64,000 nt of DNA from Nelumbo lutea (GCA_022828595.1 JAKGHH010000008.1:1982728-2046727); one strand, 5' to 3'. Shown: positions 36,701 through 44,919, numbered from the stretch's first letter. Notes: generated by a model not told the origin, from the sequence alone. Made by a program: numbers and translations.

Positions 36701-39700
36701 GACCAAAAGGTGGTAACCGGATTCCCCGTCATCTTTACAAAGAGAGCATCTATTAGGAAGTAAACAATAATTCGGTCTCTTTTTCTGAAGTAGATCATTT
36801 GTATTTTTTCTTTCCAGGAAAATTTCCCAACAAAAAAACCCAACCCGAGGAGGAATGGGCTTGCTCCAAAATTCCTTAATCAGAAAGAACACACCAGAAG
36901 GGACAGATGGCTGAGTTAAGGTTTCAAAAAACGAAGCACAAGAGAAGGTTCCTGAAGTAGAAGGGATCCAAATTCTGGTGTCTTCCCTATTAAGATCAAG
37001 GAAGATATTCTCAAGGATGGCTAATAAAGGTAAGAGGCTGTCCAAGTCTGTATCCCTAATTGCCCTTTGCAGGCCGAGGTTCCACCCAAAACCAGAAGTG
37101 GAGTCTGAAGGAACTAAAAAGAAGAGATAGGTTCATTTTTCAAATCTGACAGAGCATACAAGGAAGGAAACTGGTCCTTCATAGGTGAAACCCCAACCCA
37201 AAGATGTTCCCAAAATTTTATTCGATTGCTAGAGTTAACACCATACCTGATCCAAGGGGAGAAAAGTGGAAGCAAATCATGGATGGATTTCCACGAAGAA
37301 GCAGTTGTAGCCCTTACCACAATTCCAGAATCACAGTCGTTGTCTTCCAGCTGAAATCAACTGACGGTGGAGAGAGGTATTCAAACGAGGAAGATTGGTT
37401 GTCACTCCCTGTTCAGAGAAATTGGAGCTTCTATCTCCTTGGATTGGAGGAAAATAATCCCTGTCACTTGGTCTGCACAAAGATCTCTTCCTGTACCCAA
37501 TTGTTTACCTCTCTGTGATGTACTCTTGTTCAGTTCAGAGTAAACTCGGGCTAACTCCTCGGATTCTTGCAAGACACTAGAACTTGGGAGGGGCACGCCC
37601 AGTTCCAACCAGCATATATTTAAAATATATGTTAAAAGCTTGACTGACCATTCAAGGGCAGTTTGATCATGTAAAATATTTAAGTGCTTATGTTGACAAC
37701 TTATGTTAATAATCACTAACGGTGATCTAACAGAAATCTAAAGAAAGGTAAGTTTTAGACAATAAAACTCATTGATAAGGGTCTGTTTGGAGGTTTTCAA
37801 AAGTCATGGTGAGTTTAAGAGAAAAGTGAAAAAGTCATGGTGAGTTTTAGATAATATCCCTTTTTTTTGGTCTACCTTATTAAATAGACCAGAAAAAAGC
37901 TTAAGTACTAAAACAAATATATATGTACATATATATATGCATTCAATTTTCTAACTTATTAAATAGCCATTTAATAAATCATGTCAATTGTCAAATAATA
38001 TACAATAATGTAAATAACTAGATTAAAATTCTGTAGAAAATCATTTATATCTATTACAAAAAGGGATACTGAAATTGATAAAGCATCAAAAAATTATTTT
38101 ATTCAATTCTATATAGTGAATCTAGCATTTCTAAGTTTCTAGATATTATAATGGTTTATTTATTTATGCATGTTCGTTTTCTTATTTTGGTTAAGATTCA
38201 ACACTTAGATTTGGAGCATGCATTATTGATTACAATAATTAAATAATCAAATATTCAAGGAGTAGGGGTGCAACTTGGGTGGGCTCATGATGGGATTTTG
38301 TCAATTTTTGAATGGGCCCAGCCTAGAAACCCAGGCCCGATGCCGTGTAAAATCCTAAAATCAGGTACCCAACTTGCACCCCTAACAAGGGATTCCCTGC
38401 ATAAGTGTGGTGTTTAACCTGTTGATTGTTGCAAGACAAGTCTTACTCCACTATAAGGTGTGTTTGGGTGTCAAGTAAATTTCACCTAACAATAAAAAAG
38501 TGCCCAACCATGGAAAGGAACCCCTCATTGAAACATAATTCATGATCACATGCTAGATATTAATGACTAATGTAGCATATTAATAAGATATTAAATTGAC
38601 TAACAATAGACTAAATCAAGAACTAAACCATTAGTAAACTAAACATAAATCATTTCTTATGTAATGTTTACATAGGTCCCCATGGAAAAAATTAAAGAAA
38701 TAAACTTAACATCTTGCAGGAGTGAAAATCAGATCTTGTTATATGAACACTTAAGCAAAACTTACATCTTGTTCACTGATTTCTTTCTCCCAGCATTTTG
38801 CACTCCACTCATCAATTCCCTTTGCTCCATAGTACTCCTCCACTTTAAAATCTGTATGAATCTTAATCACTTCAAATTGCTGTATGCAGAACAAAAAATT
38901 TAATGAGTAAACAGACCATACAAAGAGAGACAGAGGGAGACAGACAGACAGAATCAGAAGAATATGTCATTGGTGTGCCACACGAGAAATAAGTTTGTTT
39001 TTTCAACTAATAACAACGATGATAATTATCACCAATGAAAAGACATACATGCACATAAACCAAAAGGAAACAATTGTCGGGGGAAAGAAATCGGAAAATA
39101 AAATAAGTCAAAGAAACAAAATCATAGAGATAGAGAGAGTAACAACATTATAGTCGTTACGAATGACATAACAAAATCACCCGCTTTATTAGACTCCCCC
39201 TGAACCCATGCTTGATGCCTCACAGATGAAGGAATGTGGCATAAAAGCAAGTTGATGATAAGAATACGAGAAAAATAAATGAAATCTTTAGGCATTGCAG
39301 CACTGCAAATTCTGAGTTCAGACCGATAGTGAACTAGAATAATAAATATCTATCTTGGTTACCTGATTAACAAGATGAACAGTTGGTGCCAAAAATATAA
39401 TTAGCTTCTTATTTCCACTGGTTTTCATGGCTCGCCCAATTTCTTTTATTAACATCACAGCAATCATTGTTTTCCCAGCTCCAGTCTCCAATACGGCGAT
39501 CGTATTTTTTCGAAGAGCAACTTGAAATATTTGTATTTGATAACTAAACATCACAACAGAGAAAAGTTAGAAACGACTTGGAGTAGATAACACAGAAGAT
39601 TAGCAAAAAAAAAACGTCAACCGAAACTGTTGATACCATACCTTCTGGGTTCGAAGTGCTTCACAGTCTCTGCAGAGTCCTTGACTTCATCGTCGCCATT

Positions 39701-39724
39701 ATACGACATCTTCGTGTCTAACAT
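628..39724 (-). CDS. DCL3: Dicer-like 3 gene, 5' part (nine exons; 3' part off the left edge)
   Basis: Plant Dicer that cuts double-stranded RNA made by RDR2 into 24-nt siRNAs for RNA-directed DNA methylation in the nucleus (family knowledge). Exons, 5' to 3': 39724-39642, 39543-39363, 38879-38766, 14432-14298, 14180-14111, 4614-4550, 4434-4303, 4131-3979, 763-628. Every junction keeps frame and all introns end in AG. The roughly 356 residues seen hold the P-loop ETGAGKT, motif Ia APTVHLVNQ, the DECH box with [16 protein letters not shown], and the linker that in DCL3 runs through [17 protein letters not shown] and the conserved Cys-Leu-Glu block. The order and wording fit DCL3 better than DCL1, 2 or 4. 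Helicase C, DUF283, PAZ, two RNase III domains and dsRBDs are expected left of base 1. No stop or frameshift is seen, so the gene looks functional despite introns of 24.3, 9.5 and 3.2 kb filled with transposons. Confidence 0.9.
2286..2890 (+). mobile_element. Ty3/gypsy reverse transcriptase remnant
   Basis: In DCL3 intron 8. Frames shift and stop, but the RT is clear: [46 protein letters not shown], then the catalytic YFDDILVY region after a frameshift near 2700, and [10 protein letters not shown]. No LTR or other domain is recognised next to it; sequence on both sides is unclassified. Dead fragment. Confidence 0.8.
2891..3978. other. Unclassified part of DCL3 intron 8
   Basis: AT-rich, without a convincing exon or repeat structure. 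It may be the decayed rest of the gypsy element at 2286-2890. Confidence 0.4.
3979..4131 (-). CDS. DCL3: DCL3 exon 8
   Basis: 51 codons, from [12 protein letters not shown] to [13 protein letters not shown]. This matches the DCL3 linker, where a conserved Leu-Asp-Asn/Asp-Leu-Gly-Leu-Ile-Cys block occurs. Acceptor GAACAG, donor GAG|GTATTG. Confidence 0.9.
4303..4434 (-). CDS. DCL3: DCL3 exon 7
   Basis: 44 codons: [20 protein letters not shown], then NRYYNSTQF and SSWSK. The EVFVPSAKE motif is characteristic of DCL3. Acceptor CTGCAG, donor AAG|GTTATT. Confidence 0.9.
4550..4614 (-). CDS. DCL3: DCL3 exon 6
   Basis: 65 bases, phase-1 start, encoding [19 protein letters not shown] and SQ, a typical DCL3 stretch after the MTASPV motif. 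Acceptor ATCAG|GT. The donor CAG|GTCACT is weak but keeps frame into exon 7. Confidence 0.88.
4656..4933. repeat. Tandem duplication in DCL3 intron 5
   Basis: About 115 bases (GATATCTATAGGTTATG to ATTGATCAGAAAAG) at 4656-4773 recur at 4816-4933, roughly 160 bases apart, with moderate divergence. Just upstream (in gene sense, downstream) of exon 6. Confidence 0.75.
4960..5360 (-). mobile_element. Possible LTR fragment, minus strand
   Basis: Read on the minus strand, this piece ends in a pyrimidine-rich stretch and looks like a copia LTR with leader. There is no paired LTR or primer site, so this is a guess from composition. Confidence 0.25.
5404..9700 (+). mobile_element. Decayed Ty1/copia retrotransposon (element A)
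   Basis: In DCL3 intron 5. Domains in copia order: UBN2-type gag from 5404 ([12 protein letters not shown]), two CCHC zinc knuckles ([14 protein letters not shown] and [14 protein letters not shown], 6103-6206), protease [12 protein letters not shown] (about 6388), GAG-pre-integrase WHKQLGHP (6811), integrase with [13 protein letters not shown] (about 7280), RT with YVDDM (about 8600), RNase H with [11 protein letters not shown] (about 9165). A polypurine tract (TTGAGAGGGAG, 9497-9507) precedes the 3' LTR, which starts TGTGGAGATATA at 9508 and fades before about 9700. No 5' LTR or primer site is seen. Many stops and frameshifts, so it cannot move by itself. Confidence 0.9.
9700..10330 (-). 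mobile_element. Second copia fragment (gag-protease), minus strand
   Basis: On the minus strand there is a gag remnant ([20 protein letters not shown], then MGVHHW) and a protease with [10 protein letters not shown], where the catalytic DSG/DTG is changed to DFG. It abuts the end of element A in the opposite direction. No pol beyond the protease. Confidence 0.75.
10331..11030 (-). other. Probable copia leader, low-complexity sequence
   Basis: Next to the minus-strand gag fragment, this reads as a 5' leader/LTR. It holds a purine-rich tract (10735-10850, GA-rich) and poly-A runs. No LTR ends could be set. Confidence 0.35.
11228..11420. repeat. About four copies of a 45-bp tandem repeat
   Basis: Each unit reads roughly CGCCCTTTTCTCC, CTCCATCRAGTTCAAACTCATG. 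It lies just inside the left arm of the Pack-MULE-like element. Confidence 0.8.
11740..12150 (-). pseudogene. Captured EF-hand (penta-EF-hand-like) gene fragment, frameshifted
   Basis: Minus-strand reading gives [16 protein letters not shown], then after a one-base loss at about 12056 [18 protein letters not shown], a classic EF-hand loop (D-x-D-x-N-G-x-M/I-x-x-x-E), then [16 protein letters not shown] and [17 protein letters not shown]. This resembles plant penta-EF-hand/CML-type calcium-binding proteins. After about residue 80 the similarity ends and the frame runs into unrelated sequence. There is no start codon, and no intron between the two parts. It lies inside the TIR element at 11031-13051, so it is best read as captured host sequence, not an exon of DCL3. 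Confidence 0.75.
12300..12535 (-). pseudogene. Possible second captured coding piece
   Basis: An open minus-strand reading ([17 protein letters not shown], then [18 protein letters not shown]) lies in the same direction as the EF-hand piece and looks more protein-like than its surroundings. I do not recognise it. It ends at an AG dinucleotide run (12345-12369). Confidence 0.35.
13515..13870 (-). mobile_element. LINE RNase H remnant with tail
   Basis: On the minus strand: [13 protein letters not shown], then after a frameshift [12 protein letters not shown], the end of an RNase H (RVT_3) domain of plant L1 LINEs. The 3' end is ACTGATAAAAAAG, the same tail style as the other LINEs of this window. 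Strongly 5'-truncated. Confidence 0.7.
14111..14180 (-). CDS. DCL3: DCL3 exon 5 (helicase motif III), GC donor
   Basis: 70 bases encode [20 protein letters not shown] and VRK plus the first base of a Gly codon. Motif III is MTAS. The 3' splice donor reads AAAAG|GCAAGA, so the following 9.5-kb intron is GC-AG. With this donor the frame runs straight into exon 6 ([11 protein letters not shown]). Confidence 0.9.
14298..14432 (-). CDS. DCL3: DCL3 exon 4 (DECH box)
   Basis: 45 codons, starting [17 protein letters not shown] and carrying the ATPase box [16 protein letters not shown]. Acceptor CATACAG, donor AAG|GTAAAAAC. It sits at the far end of the 24.3-kb intron 3 and 117 bp before exon 5. Confidence 0.93.
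15064..15295 (+). repeat. 5' LTR of the gypsy element
   Basis: 232 bp with perfect short inverted ends (TGTTAG/CTAACA), TATA-like ACTATATAAAAG near 15205, a CT run at 15262-15280, then the primer site two bases after the end. Confidence 0.85.
16693..17068 (+). repeat. 186-bp tandem duplication between gypsy protease and RT
   Basis: TGAAACAACTGGGCCCAGTC to GGGCTTAGAGCCCACTGG occurs twice head to tail (16693-16878 and 16879 to about 17068), about 90% alike. It repeats the end of the protease segment. Confidence 0.9.
19567..20379 (+). mobile_element. Copia family X, integrase-RT fragment
   Basis: Integrase end and RT of a copia element: [76 protein letters not shown], then a jump to [11 protein letters not shown]. 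Internal RT is deleted, with stops. The 3' LTR begins directly inside the RT at 20380. Confidence 0.85.
21053..21388 (-). repeat. Family Y LTR (3' LTR of the full unit)
   Basis: 336 bp, TG...CA in the minus direction, preceded by a polypurine tract. It is also followed by a primer site (GGTACCAGAGCC variant), so it served as the 5' LTR of a second, truncated tandem unit. Confidence 0.85.
25194..25329. repeat. Two copies of a 68-bp tandem repeat in the family Y leader
   Basis: Unit from GTGTAAACCAGTAGGG to CCCTAGTGAATCGAA at 25194-25261 and 25262-25329, with only a few differences. Confidence 0.9.
25646..25995 (-). repeat. Family Y 5' LTR
   Basis: 350 bp, very similar to the copy at 21053-21388 with a few substitutions and small indels, next to an exact primer site. 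The close match suggests a fairly recent insertion. Confidence 0.87.
27182..27904 (+). mobile_element. Copia family X, RT end and RNase H remnant
   Basis: RT tail ([50 protein letters not shown]) and RNase H end ([20 protein letters not shown]). It lies directly between two family X LTRs and ends in a polypurine stretch, AAATGGGAG, before the LTR at 27905. gag, protease and integrase are deleted, with stops. Confidence 0.85.
27905..29691 (+). repeat. Intact family X LTR (1.79 kb)
   Basis: Starts TGTTAAACAATGTATGCCC and ends TAACCCTTCCA. Related copies at 20380-27181, 31762 and 55444 share the words TGTATGCCCTTAGCTCC, CTTTGATATGCCAATCAGTG and ATGGATC near the end. Confidence 0.82.
29692..30560 (+). 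mobile_element. Third copia (Z): leader and gag start, truncated
   Basis: TATA-like AATATAAATAGC (29737), a degenerate primer site TGGTAGCAGATC (about 29852), a long leader, then gag from 30302 with [16 protein letters not shown] and [12 protein letters not shown], the start of a copia gag. gag hits a stop at 30527 and is cut by a LINE at about 30570. Confidence 0.65.
30570..31568 (+). mobile_element. 5'-truncated L1-type LINE
   Basis: zf-RVT zinc domain ([18 protein letters not shown]), [18 protein letters not shown], then an RNase H domain ([53 protein letters not shown]), a 3' UTR and the tail TTATTGATAAAAAAAAT. Two in-frame stops lie in RNase H. Inserted in the gag of copia Z. Confidence 0.88.
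31569..31761. other. Unclassified sequence
   Basis: Short AT-rich piece between the LINE tail and the family X LTR. It may belong to copia Z. Confidence 0.3.
31762..32770 (+). repeat. Truncated family X LTR
   Basis: Begins TGTTAAACAGGGTATGCCC and follows the intact LTR until about 32770, where similarity stops. The 3' third is missing and no internal region follows. Confidence 0.75.
32771..33189. other. Unclassified; possible LINE tail, minus strand
   Basis: From about 32940 the minus strand reads like a LINE 3' end (TTTCTTAATGAAATTCATAC). No domain is readable. Confidence 0.3.
33190..35470 (+). mobile_element. LINE fragment with endonuclease and RNase H, split by another LINE
   Basis: Left part 33190-33470: L1 endonuclease with [12 protein letters not shown]. 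Right part from 34794: [22 protein letters not shown] (end of the same endonuclease), then after a large deletion RNase H (35120-35410: [34 protein letters not shown]). Stops and shifts throughout. The two endonuclease halves are separated by the minus-strand LINE at 33471-34793. Confidence 0.8.
33471..34793 (-). mobile_element. L1-type LINE inserted in another LINE, 9-bp target duplication
   Basis: Minus-strand ORF pieces: [51 protein letters not shown], the zf-RVT core ([38 protein letters not shown]) and [21 protein letters not shown]. It ends in a poly-A-like tail at 33471-33500. AGGAGTATT flanks both sides (33462-33470, 34794-34802). RNase H is absent. Confidence 0.88.
35572..37860. mobile_element. 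TIR element with about 200-bp arms, host of a LINE
   Basis: Left arm 35572-35780 (GGGATATTATCTAGAATTCA to GAATGGCCAGTCA) is matched in reverse complement by the right arm 37646-37860 (TGACCATTCAAGGGCA to ATAATATCCC). The flanks TTTTTTTTGG occur on both sides but are low-complexity. The interior is almost wholly a minus-strand LINE, so the original element was a MITE of about half a kilobase. Confidence 0.8.
35785..37510 (-). mobile_element. L1-type LINE inside the TIR element
   Basis: Minus strand: [69 protein letters not shown], zf-RVT ([18 protein letters not shown]), [18 protein letters not shown], RNase H ([18 protein letters not shown]). The tail reads TTTTTGATAAAAAATA at 35790-35805. 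The domain text is close to the LINE at 30570, so one family. The 5' end is not set exactly. Confidence 0.85.
38263..38384. mobile_element. Small hAT-like MITE (122 bp)
   Basis: TAGGGGTGCAACTTGGGT at the left and ACCCAACTTGCACCCCTA at the right form near-perfect 18-bp inverted ends. Flanks TCAAGGAG and ACAAGGGA share only a core CAAGG, so the 8-bp duplication is damaged or shifted. In DCL3 intron 3, 380 bp after exon 3. Confidence 0.75.
38766..38879 (-). CDS. DCL3: DCL3 exon 3
   Basis: 38 codons with the Dicer signature [13 protein letters not shown] and the end EISEQD. Acceptor ATACAG, donor GAT|GTAAG. The next exon lies 24.3 kb away at 14432; the joined protein reads [19 protein letters not shown], exactly the DCL3 order. 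The long intron between holds the main transposon stack of the window. Confidence 0.92.
39363..39543 (-). CDS. DCL3: DCL3 exon 2 (P-loop of the helicase)
   Basis: Encodes 60 codons after the shared Ser: [10 protein letters not shown], the Walker A motif ETGAGKT and motif Ia [13 protein letters not shown]. The acceptor is TTTAG|T and the donor CAG|GTAACC. The match to the Dicer family is clear. Intron 2 is 483 bp. Confidence 0.93.
39642..39724 (-). CDS. DCL3: DCL3 exon 1 (start codon exon)
   Basis: The first ATG after an in-frame TAG is at 39724. A second in-frame ATG at 39709 (context AAG-ATG) has a better -3 base and may be the real start; it gives a protein five residues shorter. The acidic N-terminus ends in HFEPR and splits a Ser codon at the donor AG|GTATGG. 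Intron 1 is 98 bp. The N-terminus before the helicase is shorter than in Arabidopsis DCL3 as I remember it. Confidence 0.8.
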
Positions 39725-39972
39725 GAGTCCTCGAGGCTACTCTTCAAGGGATTAACCTTTGGCAATGCAGGCATTATTGGATACCAGTTTCTCACAATGC
39801 CTGAAGTGTGAAGAGCTCCAAAAGCGTGGAGTTGTTGCCCTTGCTACGCATCGAATACTCTCGAAGTCTGGACAGAGCAGAGGAGAGAGAGCGAAAGAGC
39901 GCGGGGTTTTCAACATGGAATTGGGCAGGAATTGGAGTGAGTTTATTATGTATAGTTCGTTATTATAATATA

Positions 39973-40000
39973 ACTAACAGGGACCCGTGCGCTGCACGGG
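39973..40000 (-). mobile_element. Helitron-like 3' terminus near the DCL3 start
   Basis: On the minus strand a perfect 7-bp stem (CCCGTGC, loop AGC, GCACGGG) is followed by TCCCTG and then TTAG|T. Plant Helitrons end with a GC-rich hairpin and CTRR, inserted between A and T; here the last motif is TTAG, one base off. The body would run towards higher coordinates into AT-rich DNA. No Rep-helicase is seen. Confidence 0.45.
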
Positions 40001-43000
40001 AAAATCTGAAATATATAATAATCTTAAATGTTAATTTATAAAAAGATAATTATTGTTAATTGAATATGAGCAAATGTTTTTTAATAAATTTAGTTTTATT
40101 AATAATTTATTGTAATTATAATAAATTTTATTTTTTTAATTAAATTTTGATTTATTTAAAATAAATATAAAAACTATCATTTTTATTAATTCCACTAATT
40201 ATTAACAATTGTATAGGAATGACAACGGGGTGGGTTCAGGGCAGGGCACCCGATCCCTTTCCCTATCCCATAGTTAAGACACTCTACCCCATCCCTGCCC
40301 TGTCCCCAGTGTCACGTGGGTTCAGGGCAAGGTAATCACTCCTTAATGTTGGGCGAGTTTAGGAGCAAGTCACCCGACTCCTCATCATGGATGGAGAAGC
40401 ATCGAATTTCCCTGCCCCATCCCCAGTATTAGACAAGTTCAAGTAGAAGTGTAAATTGGGTCATGTTGGGTCGGCACGCTGGCCCACAAGACGTCCTGGA
40501 ACGTGCCTTCCTCCTCTAGGATAATTTAGGGGATCGGTTTGGCACGGCCCACGGTTTGAGACCACACGGGCTCGTGCCATGCCGTGGGTCAGGATGGTCC
40601 ATGGGCCGAGCCTTGGGCCATGCCATGCCGCACACCAAGCCAAGCTCAAGGCAAGGCACCCACTCCCCCTCCAAGGTTTTTAAAATTGGACCAAATAGGG
40701 AACCGTTATGATGTCAAACGGTCTGACTGTTCAGTCCAAACAAATGACCCGTTCTAACAAAATAAAATAAAAAGTTAGAAAAAAAAAAGAAAGGCCAAAA
40801 ACTGTTGTCCATGTTGATGGTTCGATCACCCAGGTCAACGGTTCGCTAACCAAATAAATGGTTTTTGGACAAAAAAACGTTTTTGAGGTGAAATGGTGTC
40901 CGGTTCCCAATTTTTCCAGTCTAACCATTTGGTTTGATCCGATTTTGAAAACACTGTCCCCGCCAACCCAATATTCAATTTGATGATATAAATGATCAAA
41001 ATGATATATTGAGTATCAACCACATGGTAATTTTCTTAAAGTACAATAAACTGTCTTTAATATTAAAAAATGTAATTTTATGAAAATTTATTGAACTTGT
41101 GTAATTTTGAAATTTTATTCAAATTTATTTAATTTTTATTAAATAATCATATTCTTTTTAAATGGTTTACTTATAAAATTATACTAATTTATCTTATAAT
41201 TTCTTATATAGACTAACCAATAATTTCCCTTTTCCAATACTATACTAATTTATCTTAATAATTTGTGTAATTATGTGTTCAAATTATAGTTTTCCATTTC
41301 CCATAGTCATTTATCTTTAATACTTTTCAATAATTTGCCAGGAAAACTACATAAATTTTCAATGGTTTTCCAAAATCTATCAAGTGTAATAAATTTTCCT
41401 AAAATTTCCAAAATATTCTAATAATTTTGAATAATTATTTAATTCATTTTAAATAAACTTTTAAATACTTTATATCTTTTAATTTCAAAAATGTTATTTT
41501 ACGAAAATGTAATTTTATGAAAAATTTTGAAAATTTTATTACATTTGTGTAACTATGGGGATTTATTGAAAAAAAAATTAAATTGTTATTAAATATATTT
41601 TTTTATTTGGTAGTTTACTAACAAAATTACACTAATTAATCTTTTATTTTTTAATATAAATTAATTAAAATTCGATTTTCTAACATTATAATATTGTGTT
41701 CCCCCATTTGTATTTGGTTATTAATTATAATAATAACAATAACTAAAATTTTATACTTTATGATAATTGTTAAATATAATTCTCATATTTATAGAAATTA
41801 GTTAAAGAGTTTTCCATTTTTTTTAAATGTTGTTAATGAGTTAATTAATAATAATATCTATTAATTTTTTGTAATTACTAAATGTACTAATAAAAAATTT
41901 ATTTATTTTTTTGTAATTTACTAACTGTATTTATTAACTTTTGGTATTAGCACTATTTAATACTCATTGAATGTGGGTGGGATTGAATATTAATCATATT
42001 TAACTATTTATTAATTAATATGAAATTTTTAAGTGAGGGAGAGTGGATATAGATTGGGGGGATGCATTTTATGAACTTATTAGGAAGTAAGGTAACATGG
42101 AAAATTCCTATTGGTTTAAATGAGATACCTTGGGAGACATTATATGAATATTTTCAGGTAGTTGGGTGACATGGCTTAATGGGAGTGGTGGGAAGGGGAG
42201 ACGAGAGAAAGTCAAAGAGAATGTAAGGTGGGAATAATGGAGCACGTAGAGGCATGGTGAGAGGGATTCGTGCTTTGTTAAGCGAAAGTTAAACAATAGA
42301 CCCAAATCGATACAACCTGAGTTGGTGGGCTTTTGCTAATGGACAATTAGTTTCGAGTGACAAACTGCAGACTTGATCGGATCGATTTGGTTGGCGAAAC
42401 AACCTGCAACTGAACTGAACCGATCATTGGCACTCATAATTTTAACTAAATTTATAGTTTAATATCTAATAAATAACAATAGTTTAATCTCTAATAATTA
42501 TTGATAATTTTCTACTAAATAACCAAAAAAACATTTATAAACAATTATTAAAAGCATGTTTATAAAAAGCAATAAATAATTACTAAAAAATAAAATAAAT
42601 ATTAATTATAGTATATATAAATATATAATGAGCATACACTATTATTGTAAAATTATTACTAATAAATATAATTTTATTGATAGTTCATTTTTATAATTAT
42701 TAATTGATTTTAGTGAAATTAGTTGTTTACAATATTATTTAGTTATTGAAATAATATTGTTATTTAAATTCTTAAAATATTAATTATTTATTGAATTTAA
42801 TAATCCATAAAATTATAATTGTACTATTATTTAATAATTTGTTAGTAATTTTGTAAAATATTAAATTATTATTAATACGAATATTATGAGTTATATTATA
42901 ATTATTTTTAAATTATTACATAATTTTGTTATTTTAAATATTTAAATTTGTCATGTTAAATATATTGTTATTTAAATATTTAAATAATATGTAAAATATT

Positions 43001-43446
43001 TAAAATTTTTCATTATTTGAATTTTGTTTATTTTAATGTTATTAAGTAATATTAAATATTTTTATATTATTTAGCTATTTTTTGTGTTTTCTTATGATTT
43101 TTAGTTATTGAAATATTTAAATAATGCTTTATTTTTTTATGTTAAATGTTTATTATTTGAATAACATTTAAGTTGAATAATTCATAAAATTATAATTTAT
43201 ATGGTTACTACATGATGGATTTTATAAAAATATTGATTTATGAATAATATGAATATTATTAAATCTATTAGTTTTTTATGTCTTGAATAAATATTTTAAA
43301 TTTAGTATATAATTTTGTTATAACATTTAAATAGTTTTGAATTTTTTTAATTGAAACTTTCTTTAGAATGATATAGATAAAAAGTGGGGGAGAGGATAAA
43401 TAGGAATTAGAGATAGTTTAGGACATAACCTCTCTAAATACTAGAA
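40001..43446. other. AT-rich intergenic DNA
   Basis: No gene. 40215-40440 (GGGGTGGGTTCAGGGCAGGG) and 40450-40680 (GTGTAAATTGGGTCATG...) look like old hAT-type MITE pieces. 41000-43380 is extremely AT-rich with no open frames; it could be the interior of a non-autonomous Helitron or simply decayed spacer. Confidence 0.5.
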
Positions 43447-43873
43447 AGGGTCATTTACTAAAAATCTACCATATAGTTAGCATTTTACTAAAACACCACT
43501 TATAATTTGCAACGGATTTAATCAATCTTCCATTAGATGATAGTGGAAAATGACAGTGTTGACCCTAATGTTCGGTTAAATAAATTTAATCAAAAGAAAC
43601 TATAAATAAAAATATCATTTTGCCCTTAATAAGACACGAGCAACCACTCTATTGGCTATATTTGGCCAATTTTATTTTTTGTATACAAAAGTGTTAAGGG
43701 TATTTTTTGGAATAAAAAACCATGGGTGCAATGGAAAAACAAACACTCCTTAATGAAAGATTGATTAAGTAGATAAATTATAAAATATATGGGATATTTT
43801 AGTAAAATGAAAACTATAAGGTTGGTTTAAGTAAATACGTAAAAGCATAAGGTGTGTTATAGTAAATGGCCCT
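43447..43873. mobile_element. TIR MITE (427 bp)
   Basis: Ends AGGGTCATTTACTA and (right, reverse complement) AGGGCCATTTACTA. The inverted match fades after the first 15 to 30 bases. No clean target duplication. Confidence 0.65.
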
Positions 43874-44919
43874 AATAGAAACACATAAGAGTATATAATT
43901 ATTTTATATTTTCAACTTTTTAAATAATTAATAATTATTCATATTTTAGATACAACTTTTAACAGGTTTTTTATAATACAAAAATAACAATAATTAATTT
44001 CAGTTAGGTTTATTCATCAGACGTATAAAACCGACCAAGTTGGATCAATTTCGCTTTGACCATTTGTAAATCGACCAAAACCGAACAACCTAACCGTGGA
44101 TACATATTAATATTTTATATTTTAAATGTAATTTTTAATATGAAAAAGTGATAATTTTTCATATTTCTCAGTCTAAAATGTTTTATTTCATAAATTTAAA
44201 TTTTTAAATCATTTTTTAATAATTATTGTGAGTGAGGTGGTTAGGCTACGCACGGGAGTTTCCTTTAAAGATAAAGGAAAGTCGAGTGTAGGAGGTAGGC
44301 TAAAGGCTAGGGCAAATGAGGTGATAGAATGATTATCTCGTCATGAATTGGACCCCTATTTATAAGGAGGGGATCCTGAGGTCCCGAAAGGAATGAGCCA
44401 AAAGTGTTTGGTTTCCATTAAGAAAGGGAAGCTTGGATTTGGTGTTAATTATTTGGAAACACTGCTAGGGTTTTGCCACATGTCTTATGAGATATTTCAA
44501 TGACAAACTTTCATTTCGTTTGAGAATTCTCATAATACACATGTGCTACTTTATTTCGTGATCCATTTAAAAAGATGTGGCATGGGTGACGTCACTATTT
44601 AGCTTGCACACCCTCGTTAGGCTCACGGGGTGTCCTGTCACGCGAGTTACTTAACGCCACACGTGTTTCTATTATTTGTTTCTAATTTATGGTGAGTATG
44701 TGCTCATCCCGGTTCTGCGATGGATTTAAACTCATCGCAAGTCCGTGTGGGTCAAAAGTTCATCACAACATGTTTCAGCTAAGAGTTCATCATAGATGTT
44801 TGATGAATTATGAACTCATTTGCAAATGTACAATGAGTTATGGACTCATTACAGGCATTTGCATAGTATTAGTTTGACACCTCCTCTGTTCTCATAAGTG
44901 ACCACCATGTACCTACAAT

